NCBI RefSeq assembly: GCF_003634585.1
Contig: NZ_RBLG01000002.1
Location: 992,001-1,056,000 of the forward strand
Length of the DNA stretch: 64,000 nucleotides
Source: Gillisia mitskevichiae
Lineage (GTDB): Bacteria; Bacteroidota; Bacteroidia; Flavobacteriales; Flavobacteriaceae
Direction: 5' to 3'
The position numbers and the translations under genes were made by a program. The notes beneath the pieces are model-generated. The model had not been told where the DNA came from, did no database searches, and was given only the letters and a program-made list of their open reading frames with translations. Below are positions 9,007-17,401 of this stretch, piece by piece (the first letter of the stretch is position 1; every line of letters begins with the position of its first letter).

Positions 9007-9789
9007 CTAATCAAAAATCTCGTTTAATACTTGAGCAAGCCGGATTCCACCTTTTTGGAGTTGCTCTCCAACAACAGGAAACCAATCGTACATATACCTA
9101 TAGCTTAATTTTTCACCAACTTCTGCTGAAGCATATACGCGTTCGCTTAATTTCTTGGATTCATACATCCAGTCTTCAAAAGTTCCAGAGGCAATACTTT
9201 TTGTTTGTGCTTTTGAAAGAACTTTAGTATTTCTTGCCATTTCAGTATAGCTCATATCATAAGAATCTATCATTTCACTATCCCAAACTCTATGAAGATT
9301 AGATCCATCACCAAACCATCTCACTTGAATATCGTTCCCTCCTTTATCTTCTCCTCTACCTGTATGAAGAGGTTGATGAAGATCTCCAATAAAATGAACT
9401 AACATTTTTAAATAAAATTCTTTCTCTTCTTTAGAGGAACTTTTATCTTTTAATACCTCAACACATTTTCTAATTCCCATTAACAAATCTCCATCAGGAT
9501 TTGCATCATCTACTATATATTTGGTAGCATTTTCAGGTAAATTCACATAATGCCATGGGCCATATTTTCTGTATTCAGAATCACTTTTTATCTCATCTCC
9601 AAATGTGGAAACAAAAGCAAGGCTTTTACCATTCAATAATTTTGCGATCTCCTTTTTAGCATCTTTACTAAGATAAGATTGGGCAATCTCTGCAGTAGCT
9701 CTGTGCCCTGTTTGTCCCCAGTCATTATCTCCTGCAAATCCAACAGAAATACTAAATAAAAAACAGACTGATAATATTAATTGTTTCAT
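9007..9789 (-). CDS. Secreted S1/P1-type zinc nuclease
   Basis: 260 residues with a signal peptide (about 1-19). The trinuclear zinc ligands of the S1/P1 family are visible: W24 and H29 near the mature N terminus (WGQTGHR), D65, H80 (WHYVNLP), H132 and D136 (HFIGDLHQPLH), H142, H166 and D170 (LHRVWD). It should degrade single-stranded DNA/RNA and 3'-nucleotides outside the cytoplasm, probably for phosphate or nucleoside scavenging. It is monocistronic, with its own -7 element upstream and a shared terminator downstream. Confidence 0.93.
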   Translation of the reverse strand: MKQLILSVCFLFSISVGFAGDNDWGQTGHRATAEIAQSYLSKDAKKEIAKLLNGKSLAFVSTFGDEIKSDSEYRKYGPWHYVNLPENATKYIVDDANPDGDLLMGIRKCVEVLKDKSSSKEEKEFYLKMLVHFIGDLHQPLHTGRGEDKGGNDIQVRWFGDGSNLHRVWDSEMIDSYDMSYTEMARNTKVLSKAQTKSIASGTFEDWMYESKKLSERVYASAEVGEKLSYRYMYDWFPVVGEQLQKGGIRLAQVLNEIFD

Positions 9790-9802
9790 AGATCATTTTT
9801 TA

Positions 9803-9810
9803 CAAATATA
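9803..9810 (-). promoter_or_regulatory. Promoter -7 element (TATATTTG) of the S1/P1 nuclease gene
   Basis: An exact TANNTTTG match 13 bases upstream of the ATG; no clear -33 box. Confidence 0.5.
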
Positions 9811-9912
9811 TATAACCTAATATAATTTCATTGTTAATTTTTGATTTGCATATTTAAGTTTAAAACAATATATTTATGATATCATATTAATATCACTTCT
9901 AATAATTCTATT

Positions 9913-10776
9913 ATGGATTCCAACGAAAAAACAACAACTCCTTCCAATGGTTATGTCATGCTCTCTCTAATTGTACTTTTATTAATAATAGGTGCAGCTG
10001 GACTTATAACCATGAAGATGCCCTTGTTCCTTATTTTAATCTTAGCCACTCTTGCACTTGTTCCTGGATTAATCTTAGTAAACCCTAATGAATCTAGAGT
10101 ATTGTTGCTTTTTGGTAAATACAAAGGAACTGTAAAAAACAATGGACTATTTTGGGTAAATCCTTTCTTCACGAAAACCAAAATCTCCTTAAGAGCTAGA
10201 AATTTTGACAGTGAACGATTAAAAGTAAATGACAAATTGGGAAACCCAATAATGATAAGCACCATTCTTGTGTGGAGGGTAAAGGATACATTTAAAGCTT
10301 CTTTTGATGTAGATAATTTTGAAAATTTTGTAGTAGTACAAACCGATGCAGCAGTTAGAAAACTTGCCAGCATGTATCCTTATGATAATTTTGCAGATGA
10401 AGGTTTAGAAGAAGATATTACTTTAAGATCCAGCGTAAATGAGGTAAGTGAAGCTTTGGAAAAAGAATTAGAAGAAAGGTTAGATATCGCGGGAATTGAA
10501 GTTCTAGAAGCGCGAATAGGTTACCTAGCTTATGCTAATGAGATTGCAAGTGCAATGTTAAAACGACAACAAGCTACTGCAATAGTTGCAGCTAGACACA
10601 AAATTGTTGAAGGTGCCGTAAGTATGGTAGAAATGGCATTAAATGAATTAAGCAAGAAAAACATTGTCCATTTAGACGACGAGCGCAGAGCCGCAATGGT
10701 AAGCAATCTAATGGTTATACTTTGTGGAGATAAAGATGCCTCTCCCATCGTTAACGCGGGTACTTTAAATCATTAA
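9913..10776 (+). CDS. SPFH/Band-7 domain membrane protein
   Basis: 287 residues. Two N-terminal hydrophobic segments (about 15-35 and 39-57) are followed by an SPFH domain starting LVNPNESRVLLLFGKYKGTV, as in slipin/HflK-type proteins, and a helical, Glu/Ala-rich C terminus (about 185-270) that normally drives oligomerization. SPFH proteins form membrane scaffolds and often modulate proteases or transporters. It is the first gene of a compact operon whose next four genes follow at gaps of 1, 16, 1 and 0 bases. Confidence 0.88.
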   Translation: MDSNEKTTTPSNGYVMLSLIVLLLIIGAAGLITMKMPLFLILILATLALVPGLILVNPNESRVLLLFGKYKGTVKNNGLFWVNPFFTKTKISLRARNFDSERLKVNDKLGNPIMISTILVWRVKDTFKASFDVDNFENFVVVQTDAAVRKLASMYPYDNFADEGLEEDITLRSSVNEVSEALEKELEERLDIAGIEVLEARIGYLAYANEIASAMLKRQQATAIVAARHKIVEGAVSMVEMALNELSKKNIVHLDDERRAAMVSNLMVILCGDKDASPIVNAGTLNH

Positions 10777-10777
10777 G

Positions 10778-11266
10778 ATGCGGGTTTTTGTAGAAAAGCA
10801 GCAATTCAGGCAATGGTGGTTAATAGTAATATTAGGAGCAACTGTAGCAGGGTTATTAGTGAGTCTATATTCCCACACCAATGGTTTTACAATTAACGAA
10901 GTAGATTCTTCCTTAGTTTTCTCCACAATTATCGTTGCAATTGTTATAGCTGGTTTTATAATGTTAGAATTAAGAACTAAAATCGACGCCTCGGGTATAA
11001 CTGCTAGTTTTCATCCTATTGCTTTTTTCAAAAAAAAATATAAGTGGTCGGAAATAGAGAAGGTTTATGTTAGAAAATATGCGCCCTTATCAGAATACGG
11101 AGGATGGGGAGTTAAGGGATTAGGAGAAGCTAAAGCCTATAATGTGTCTGGAAACTATGGCATCCAAATTGTAACCAAGGAAAAGAAGCATTTCTTAATA
11201 GGAACTCAACAACCTCACGATGCAGAACGAATTTTGAAAAAATATACTGAAAAATTAAAACATTAA
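10778..11266 (+). CDS. Small membrane protein with C-terminal PH-like beta domain
   Basis: 162 residues with two transmembrane helices (about 13-32 and 45-64) and a soluble beta-rich part (about 68-160) whose KWSEIEKVYVRKY and final helix PHDAERILKKYTEKL recall bacterial PH-like domains. I do not recognise the family with certainty. The ATG lies 1 base after the SPFH gene stop, so translation is probably coupled. A partner role to the SPFH scaffold is inferred from position only. Confidence 0.65.
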   Translation: MRVFVEKQQFRQWWLIVILGATVAGLLVSLYSHTNGFTINEVDSSLVFSTIIVAIVIAGFIMLELRTKIDASGITASFHPIAFFKKKYKWSEIEKVYVRKYAPLSEYGGWGVKGLGEAKAYNVSGNYGIQIVTKEKKHFLIGTQQPHDAERILKKYTEKLKH

Positions 11267-11282
11267 ATTCTCCTTAAAAATC

Positions 11283-12215
11283 ATGAAAAAGCACCTAGTT
11301 ATTTTAACCTTATTTATTTTCAATCTTGGGTTCTCGCAAAACGACTCTATAATTGAAAGTGAAGAATCTATCAATAAATTTATTGATGGTACTTTAACCC
11401 TTCCGGCAGCTGTAAAGCATCCCGATCTTGTAATCTTAATTCAAGGTTCTGGTCCTACAGATAGGAATGGAAATGGCTTTATGATGAAAAATGATGGTTC
11501 TAAACTCATTGCAAAACAACTAGCCGAAAACGGAATTGCAACTTATAGATTTGACAAGCGAATCTTTAAAATGAATAAATTTAAGATCCGTGAAGAAGAG
11601 CTTAGTATAGAAGATTTCGTAAAGGACGTAAGTGATATTTTAGATCACTTTAAAGCCAAGCAAACATATGGAAAAATAATCATTGCAGGGCATAGTGAAG
11701 GTTCACTTATAGGAATGCTTGCTGCTATAGAGAAAGCAGATGCATTTATTTCTATTGCAGGGGCTGGTAGAAGTATAGATAAGATCATTGTAGACCAGTT
11801 ATCGAAACAATCTGAAGGCTTAGCTGAAAACGCTAAAATCGCCTTTTTAGAAATAGAAGAAAAAGGAAAAACCTCAAATTATAATCCATTATTACAATCT
11901 GTATTTAGGCCGAGCGTTCAGCCCTTCATGAGATCATGGATAAAATATAAACCTACAGAAGAAATTGCAAAACTAGAAATGCCTATTCTTATTGTTAATG
12001 GAAGTTTTGACATTCAAGTAGACACTACTGAGGCTAATTTATTAGCTGTAGCGAATCCAAATTCAAAACTTGTAATATTAGATAAAATGAATCATGTTTT
12101 TAGGAAGATCGATGGAGATAACTTGGAGAACACCAAATCTTATAATGAACCCAATAGGCCATTGCACCCAGAATTAATTCCAAGCCTGGTAGATTTTATA
12201 AAGTCAGTTAAATAA
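11283..12215 (+). CDS. Secreted alpha/beta hydrolase
   Basis: 310 residues with a signal peptide (about 1-18, ending FSQN). Alpha/beta-hydrolase landmarks: oxyanion region LIQGSGPTDRNGN (53-64), nucleophile elbow GHSEGS with S138, catalytic Asp D243 in VNGSFDIQVD and His H271 in MNHVFR. The pattern matches periplasmic serine hydrolases of the dienelactone-hydrolase/YqiA-like type found across Bacteroidota. The substrate is unknown. It is third in the SPFH operon, 16 bases after the membrane protein, and stops 1 base before the ribbon-helix-helix gene. Confidence 0.85.
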   Translation: MKKHLVILTLFIFNLGFSQNDSIIESEESINKFIDGTLTLPAAVKHPDLVILIQGSGPTDRNGNGFMMKNDGSKLIAKQLAENGIATYRFDKRIFKMNKFKIREEELSIEDFVKDVSDILDHFKAKQTYGKIIIAGHSEGSLIGMLAAIEKADAFISIAGAGRSIDKIIVDQLSKQSEGLAENAKIAFLEIEEKGKTSNYNPLLQSVFRPSVQPFMRSWIKYKPTEEIAKLEMPILIVNGSFDIQVDTTEANLLAVANPNSKLVILDKMNHVFRKIDGDNLENTKSYNEPNRPLHPELIPSLVDFIKSVK

Positions 12216-12216
12216 A

Positions 12217-12384
12217 ATGAGTAAAAAGAAAGCATTTGCCTTAAGGTTAAATGAAGATATGCTTAAAGCTATCGAGAAATGGGCATCGGATGATTTCCGA
12301 AGTACCAATGGACAGATAGAATATATGCTTTCTAAAGCATTGAAGGAAGCCAAAAGGCAACCCAAAAAGAAAGAGGAAAATTAA
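12217..12384 (+). CDS. Arc-like ribbon-helix-helix protein, 55 aa
   Basis: A short frame read directly from the sequence: ATG at 12217, TAA at 12382-12384. The product has the MetJ/Arc ribbon-helix-helix layout: a basic start, beta strand KAFALRLN (about 5-12), helix A (about 13-24), a turn with STNGQ, helix B (about 33-45) and a Lys-rich tail. It should be a dimeric DNA-binding protein. It starts 1 base after the hydrolase stop and its TAA directly abuts the ATG of the HAD gene. Whether it controls this operon is inference; no adjoining toxin is evident, so an antitoxin role is less likely. Confidence 0.85.
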   Translation: MSKKKAFALRLNEDMLKAIEKWASDDFRSTNGQIEYMLSKALKEAKRQPKKKEEN

Positions 12385-13203
12385 ATGAAATACAAAATAA
12401 TTTTTTCAGACATAGATGGAACCTTATTAAATAAGGAACGACAGTTATCTGTTTCGACCATTTCAGAAATAAAGAAATTAAAGAATAAAATCCCATTCAT
12501 TCTTATTTCAGCTAGAATGCCAGCAGCAATGAGGCATCTTCAGAAGGAATTAGAAATAGAAGAGCTTCCAATAATAAGTTATAATGGAGGTTTAATTATT
12601 GTAAATAATGTAACCGTAAGTACTACCGAGATCCCTGTTAACATTATAGAGCATTTAAACAAATGGAACACTAATTTAAATTGTCATTTAAGTTTATATC
12701 ATAATGACGAATGGTATGTTCCTTCAATGGACTATTGGGCTAAGAGAGAAGAGAATAATACTAAAATCTCCCCAAATGTAAAAATAGGGGAAGATGTTAT
12801 AGCTAAATGGAAAACTGAAAGTAAAGGTGCCCATAAGATTATGGCTATGGGCGAGGTAGATCAAATAGATCAAATTGTAGCATTTCTTAGCAAAGAATAT
12901 CCCAAAGATCTTCATCTGTATAGATCTAAATCTACATATCTAGAAATTTCGCCTAAAAGTATTTCTAAACTTACAGCGATTAAATATCTATTGGAGCAAC
13001 ATTTTAATTTCACTTTGAATGATGTAATTGCTTATGGAGATAATTATAACGATGTGGAGATGTTAAATCATGTAGGTTTTGGAGTCGCTGTGGGAAATGC
13101 AAGAGAGGAAGCTAAACTCGTAGCCAACCATATCACAGCCTTAAGCATTGAAGATGGAGTTGCAAAAAGTTTACAGAAATTAATCCCATTGGAAAATTGG
13201 TAA
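12385..13203 (+). CDS. Cof-type HAD-IIB phosphatase
   Basis: 272 residues. HAD motifs: I DIDGTLLN (D9, D11), II S42 in LISAR, III K195 (SKLTAI), IV YGDNYNDVEML (D219, D223). The C2B cap lies between motifs II and III (about residues 85-185). Members dephosphorylate sugar phosphates or cofactor precursors such as FMN or PLP; the substrate here cannot be read from sequence. It begins on the base after the RHH stop codon and closes the SPFH operon. Confidence 0.9.
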   Translation: MKYKIIFSDIDGTLLNKERQLSVSTISEIKKLKNKIPFILISARMPAAMRHLQKELEIEELPIISYNGGLIIVNNVTVSTTEIPVNIIEHLNKWNTNLNCHLSLYHNDEWYVPSMDYWAKREENNTKISPNVKIGEDVIAKWKTESKGAHKIMAMGEVDQIDQIVAFLSKEYPKDLHLYRSKSTYLEISPKSISKLTAIKYLLEQHFNFTLNDVIAYGDNYNDVEMLNHVGFGVAVGNAREEAKLVANHITALSIEDGVAKSLQKLIPLENW

Positions 13204-13268
13204 ACCTTGTTGTCTTTTCTGCTTTAAATTAATAAAAATTGTATTTTGCCGGGCAAACAAAATAATTC

Positions 13269-14534
13269 ATGGAAAACGCTCCCCTATTCACTAACGATGC
13301 CATTGTATTAGGAATTTTAATGGTTTCATTAGGGTTTGTATTTTTAACCTCTTCTCAAGAAGAAGGTTTTTGGAAAAAATTCTATTCTATAGTTCCTGCA
13401 CTATTAATGTGCTATTTGATTCCAGCAATATTTAATTCCTTAAATATAATATCAGATGAAACTTCCGAGCTGTATTTTATAGCCAGTAGATATCTATTGC
13501 CAGCCTCTTTAGTTTTAATGACCTTGAGTATAGATTTAAAAGCCATTTTTAATTTAGGCCCAAAGGCACTTATCATGTTTTTTACAGGGACCGTGGGTAT
13601 TATTATAGGTGGACCTATAGCAATTCTACTTATCTCATTTTTCTCCCCAGAAACTGTAGGAGGAATTGGACCAGATGCTGTTTGGAGAGGCTTATCCACC
13701 TTAGCCGGAAGCTGGATTGGTGGTGGCGCAAATCAAGCTGCTATGTTAGAGATCTATGAATATAATCCAGATCTATATGGTGGGATGGTACTTGTGGATA
13801 TTGTAGTAGCGAATCTTTGGATGGCTCTTATCTTATTTGGTATAGGTAGAAATGAACGAATTGATAAATGGCTTGGCGCAGATGATTCGGCTATTGTGAA
13901 TCTTAAAAATAAAGTTGCCTCTTATGCAGAGAGCGTTACAAGAAATCCTTCTCTTGCAGATATAATGATCCTTTTAGCATTAGCATTTGGTGCCGTAGGA
14001 ATTGCACATTGGGGAGCAGATGGGATTTCAGCATTTCTTACCAATAACTTTGAAGTTTTCACAGATAGTAAAAGCGCATTGTCATCTTTCTCTTCCTCTT
14101 TTTTCTGGATGATCTCTATTGCAACTGCAATTGGAATTATACTTTCTTTTACTAAATTCAAGTCTTATGAAGGCGCGGGTGCAAGTAAAATAGGAAGTGT
14201 ATTTATATATATGTTGGTAGCTACGATAGGAATGAAAATGGACCTAACCATGGTTTTTGAAAATCCTGGACTTATTGCTATTGGATTAGTATGGATGACA
14301 ATTCATGCAGCCCTTCTAATCTTAGTTGCAAAATTAATTAAAGCTCCGTACTTCTTTCTTGCAGTAGGAAGTCAGGCTAATGTTGGTGGCGCAGCTAGCG
14401 CACCGGTAGTCGCTGCAGCATTTCACCCCTCATTGGCAACTGTTGGAGTACTATTAGCTGTCTTTGGATATGTGGTAGGAACTTATGGTGCAATTTTGTG
14501 CACAATTCTTATGCAAATGGCCGCTGCGAGTTAG
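13269..14534 (+). CDS. DUF819-family membrane transporter
   Basis: 421 residues, about ten transmembrane helices. Two matching glycine-rich re-entrant-like motifs, GSWIGGGANQAAM (about 152-164) and GSQANVGGAASAPV (about 364-377), suggest an inverted-repeat transporter fold like that of the CPA/BASS-type secondary carriers. This matches the DUF819 (YjcL-like) family, whose substrate is not established. It starts 65 bases after the HAD gene, with a partial -7 match (TATTTTG) just upstream, so it may be transcribed separately. Confidence 0.85.
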   Translation: MENAPLFTNDAIVLGILMVSLGFVFLTSSQEEGFWKKFYSIVPALLMCYLIPAIFNSLNIISDETSELYFIASRYLLPASLVLMTLSIDLKAIFNLGPKALIMFFTGTVGIIIGGPIAILLISFFSPETVGGIGPDAVWRGLSTLAGSWIGGGANQAAMLEIYEYNPDLYGGMVLVDIVVANLWMALILFGIGRNERIDKWLGADDSAIVNLKNKVASYAESVTRNPSLADIMILLALAFGAVGIAHWGADGISAFLTNNFEVFTDSKSALSSFSSSFFWMISIATAIGIILSFTKFKSYEGAGASKIGSVFIYMLVATIGMKMDLTMVFENPGLIAIGLVWMTIHAALLILVAKLIKAPYFFLAVGSQANVGGAASAPVVAAAFHPSLATVGVLLAVFGYVVGTYGAILCTILMQMAAAS

Positions 14535-14587
14535 TATAAAATGAAAATTAATAAGATATTTGCCCTCAAACCTTCCAACTAGAATTG

Positions 14588-15319
14588 ATGAAAAAAATTA
14601 GCTTCTTATTGCTCATAATCATGAGTATTACTGCATGTTCCGATAAGGAAAACAACTTATTTATAAAGGGTCATATTAAAGGATTAAAAAAAGGAACCAT
14701 TTATTTACAGAAAATTGAAGATACCTTATTGGTAAATGTAGATTCTGTGATGATAGATGGAGATGCAAATTTTGAATTAGGCGATTATATTGAAAGCCCT
14801 CAAATTATGTATCTTTTTCTAGATAAAGTAGATAATACTGTTTATAATGATCGTATCGATTTTTTTGCAGAAGCTGGGGAAGTTACCATAAATACAACCT
14901 TAAAGAATTTTGAAGTTGATGCAAAGGTGGTAGGTTCAACAAATCAGGAAAAACTGATGGATTATAAAAAGATGATGGGACGCTTTAATGATAAGAATTT
15001 AGAATTAATTCAGAAGAATTTTGAGGCGCAGCGAGATGAAAATGAAGAATTAATCCTTTCTACAAATCAAGATTTTGATAGATTACTTAAAAGACGCTAT
15101 TTATTTACAGTTAATTATGCTGTGAATAACAAAGATTTAGAGATCGCACCATATTTAGCATTATCTGAAGTATTTGATGCAAATATCAAATATTTAGACA
15201 CTATTTATTCTTCTCTTACCCCAGAAGTTAAAAAATCTAAATACGGAAAAGATCTAAAATCCTTTTTGAAGGAACGTCGGAAAAACGAGAAATTAGAACA
15301 AAAGGTAGAAGACCAATAA
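14588..15319 (+). CDS. DUF4369-type lipoprotein
   Basis: 243 residues with an SPII signal (SITAC, Cys17). Residues about 25-115 match the DUF4369 beta domain (FIKGHIKGLKKGTIYLQK...DSVMIDGDANFELG), usually the N-terminal half of Bacteroidota ResA/TlpA-like thiol-disulfide proteins. Here the thioredoxin half with its CxxC is absent. Instead the protein continues as a charged helical tail ending in a Lys/Glu-rich segment. A TTG codon directly precedes the ATG but is not needed as a start. The gene is followed by a strong terminator. Function is unknown. Confidence 0.8.
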   Translation: MKKISFLLLIIMSITACSDKENNLFIKGHIKGLKKGTIYLQKIEDTLLVNVDSVMIDGDANFELGDYIESPQIMYLFLDKVDNTVYNDRIDFFAEAGEVTINTTLKNFEVDAKVVGSTNQEKLMDYKKMMGRFNDKNLELIQKNFEAQRDENEELILSTNQDFDRLLKRRYLFTVNYAVNNKDLEIAPYLALSEVFDANIKYLDTIYSSLTPEVKKSKYGKDLKSFLKERRKNEKLEQKVEDQ

Positions 15320-15345
15320 CTATTCTGTTTTTTAAATTTTATTTT

Positions 15346-15387
15346 AAAAGATGCTTTCATTTATAATGAAAGCATCTTTTATTTTTT
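15346..15387 (+). terminator. Intrinsic terminator of the DUF4369 lipoprotein gene
   Basis: A perfect 15-bp stem (15346-15360 with 15366-15380, loop of 5) with T runs on the far side. Confidence 0.9.
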
Positions 15388-15395
15388 GCTTAACA

Positions 15396-15423
15396 TTTGT
15401 AAAAAATGAGTTTCTTAACTTTA
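15396..15423 (+). promoter_or_regulatory. Promoter of mqo
   Basis: TTTG at 15396-15399 and TAACTTTA at 15416-15423 (one mismatch to TANNTTTG), spacing 16, ending 13 bases before the mqo ATG. Confidence 0.5.
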
Positions 15424-15436
15424 GGAAAAATCCTTT

Positions 15437-16942
15437 ATGAAAGAAAATACGCCTTCAGTTTCTTCCTATGATCTTATTTGTGTTGGCGGAGGCATCATGA
15501 GCGCTACACTAGCATTGATGATAAAACTGATAGATCCAAGTTCCAAGATTCTTATATTGGAAAGATTGGATAAAGTGGCACAAGAAAGCACTGCCGCTTG
15601 GAACAATGCTGGAACAGGTCATTCTGCATTATGCGAATTAAATTATACTCCAAAAAAAGAAAATGGAGAAATAGATGTTTCAAAAGCTGTTTCAATTTTC
15701 ACTCAATTTGAACAATCAAAAGAATTCTGGTCCTACCTTATAGAACAAAAACTCTTAAAAGATCCAAAATCCTTTATTCAATCTGTAACACATCATAGTT
15801 GGGTTAGAGGAAAGGAAGATGTAGCCTTTCTAAAGAAACGCTACCAAGAAATGAGTAGCCATTTTATGTTTGAAAACATGAAATTTTCTGAGGATCAAGA
15901 GAAATTAAAGCAATGGTTTCCTCTAATAATGCAAAATAGAGACCCTAGTGAAGTTATGGCTGCCACCAGAATGGAATTGGGCACAGGCTTGGATTTTGAA
16001 ACCCTTACCAAAACCTATTTTAAGATTCTTGAGGAGCATTTTGATACCCCGGTGACAACTAACCATGAAGTTGTAGATATAGATCCTAACGTTCAAGTAG
16101 AGTGGCTGGCAAAGGTTAGAAACCTTAATACCAATGAACATGTACATTATAATGCAAAACACGTGTTCATTGGAGCTGGAGGTGGTGCCCTACCCCTCCT
16201 GCAGAAGGTAGAAATAGATGAGAAAGATGGGTATGGAGGTTTTCCTGTAAGTGGAGAATGGTTGTATTGCAAAAATAGTGAAGTTATTAAAAAACATCAT
16301 GCAAAGGTTTATAGCAAAGCCGGTCCAGATGCACCTCCAATGTCTACACCACATTTAGACACCAGACATATTAAAGGTAACCAAGAATTACTTTTTGGAC
16401 CCTTCGCAGGTTTCAGCACAAAATTTTTAAAGCAAGGTTCTTATTTAGATCTTTTTAAATCTCTTAATTTTGACAATCTGCCATCAATGTGGGGCGTTTT
16501 CTGGCACAACTTACCATTAACTAAATACCTTATTCAGCAGGTAAGCATGACTCATGAAGATAGAATGAACGAGTTAAGAGTATTCTTAAAAGATGCCAAA
16601 TCTGACGATTGGGAGTTAAAAGTTGCCGGACAACGAGTACAAATAATTAAAGAGGATGAGGAAGAAGGCGGTGTATTAGAATTTGGAACAGATGTAGTTC
16701 ACAGCAAAGATGGATCTATCACAGCTCTATTAGGTGCTTCCCCTGGAGCCTCCACTGCGGTAAATATCATGTTGGAAGTAATTCAACATGCCTTTCCAGA
16801 AAAAATAGAATCGGTAGAAGCGCAAGGAAAACTATCTAAAATGATCCCTTTTTGGAACAAAGACATTATTGAACATGAAATTGAATTTAAAAAAGTTCAG
16901 AAAAAGTGTTCCAAATTATTAGAATTAGATGTAGACCACTAA
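15437..16942 (+). CDS. mqo: Malate:quinone oxidoreductase
   Basis: 501 residues, full length. This peripheral membrane FAD enzyme oxidises malate to oxaloacetate and passes electrons to (mena)quinone, replacing or complementing soluble malate dehydrogenase in the TCA cycle. The FAD-binding dinucleotide motif is near the N terminus (CVGGGIMSA, about 15-23), followed by the family signature STAAWNNAGTGHSALCELNY. The C-terminal LGASPGASTAVNIM is the second FAD-contact region. It has its own promoter and terminator, so it is probably monocistronic. Confidence 0.97.
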   Translation: MKENTPSVSSYDLICVGGGIMSATLALMIKLIDPSSKILILERLDKVAQESTAAWNNAGTGHSALCELNYTPKKENGEIDVSKAVSIFTQFEQSKEFWSYLIEQKLLKDPKSFIQSVTHHSWVRGKEDVAFLKKRYQEMSSHFMFENMKFSEDQEKLKQWFPLIMQNRDPSEVMAATRMELGTGLDFETLTKTYFKILEEHFDTPVTTNHEVVDIDPNVQVEWLAKVRNLNTNEHVHYNAKHVFIGAGGGALPLLQKVEIDEKDGYGGFPVSGEWLYCKNSEVIKKHHAKVYSKAGPDAPPMSTPHLDTRHIKGNQELLFGPFAGFSTKFLKQGSYLDLFKSLNFDNLPSMWGVFWHNLPLTKYLIQQVSMTHEDRMNELRVFLKDAKSDDWELKVAGQRVQIIKEDEEEGGVLEFGTDVVHSKDGSITALLGASPGASTAVNIMLEVIQHAFPEKIESVEAQGKLSKMIPFWNKDIIEHEIEFKKVQKKCSKLLELDVDH

Positions 16943-16966
16943 GATCTTCGGAAATATTAAAAAACA

Positions 16967-16999
16967 AAAAAACCTTTCTTTTCAGAAAGGTTTTTTATT
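16967..16999 (+). terminator. Intrinsic terminator of mqo
   Basis: A 12-bp stem (16967-16978 with 16985-16996, loop of 6) ending in a T run; it also faces the end of the minus-strand tRNA-Thr. Confidence 0.85.
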
Positions 17000-17002
17000 T
17001 AG

Positions 17003-17076
17003 AGCCGATGGAGGGACTCGAACCCACGACCTGCTGATTACAAATCAGCTGCTCTAGCCAGCTGAGCTACATCGGC
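17003..17076 (-). tRNA. tRNA-Thr (anticodon TGT)
   Basis: A complete 74-base cloverleaf on the minus strand: acceptor GCCGATG/CATCGGC, D arm with TAGCTCAGCTGG, anticodon loop TTTGTAA giving anticodon TGT, and T arm with GGTTCGAGTCC. No CCA is encoded. It is base-for-base identical to the tRNA at 35527-35600. Confidence 0.95.
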
Positions 17077-17088
17077 GTCTAATAAATA

Positions 17089-17355
17089 TTATAATTTATT
17101 GATCTTTTCTACCAAAGCATTAGCTTTAGTTTCAAGTTCTTTCTCTATACCTTTAAAATGTTTTTTCTTGTCTTCAACATTTTTCTGATTGATCTTAGCG
17201 ATCAAACCATCAAAAGCAACGATAGCTTCATCAACAATCGCCTCAGTTTGTTTAGGGTCTTGCTTAGGATCTGCTAATTGGTGGATATATGCAGCTTCAA
17301 TAATATCTCCCATCACATAATTCACATCCCTTTTTAACAATCTCTTACTTGCCAT
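17089..17355 (-). CDS. Conserved small helical protein, 88 aa, function unknown
   Basis: 88 residues, almost entirely charged amphipathic helix, with no signal peptide, membrane segment or catalytic motif. It reads like a small cytosolic helical-bundle protein that I associate with Flavobacteriaceae but for which I know no function. It lies between manA and the tRNA-Thr gene on the same strand, so its transcript could run into the tRNA. The coding frame looks genuine: ATG start, compact Lys/Glu/Ala composition, and no competing frame. Confidence 0.7.
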   Translation of the reverse strand: MASKRLLKRDVNYVMGDIIEAAYIHQLADPKQDPKQTEAIVDEAIVAFDGLIAKINQKNVEDKKKHFKGIEKELETKANALVEKINKL

Positions 17356-17401
17356 ATTTTCTAAATTTTAAGTTGCGAATTTAATCTATTTTCCAATAAT
17401 A

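Noticed and set aside
12217-12384. Ribbon-helix-helix protein as an antitoxin
   Set aside because: Its neighbours are a hydrolase and a Cof phosphatase with no RelE/ParE/PIN-like toxin adjoining; a plain regulator is more likely.
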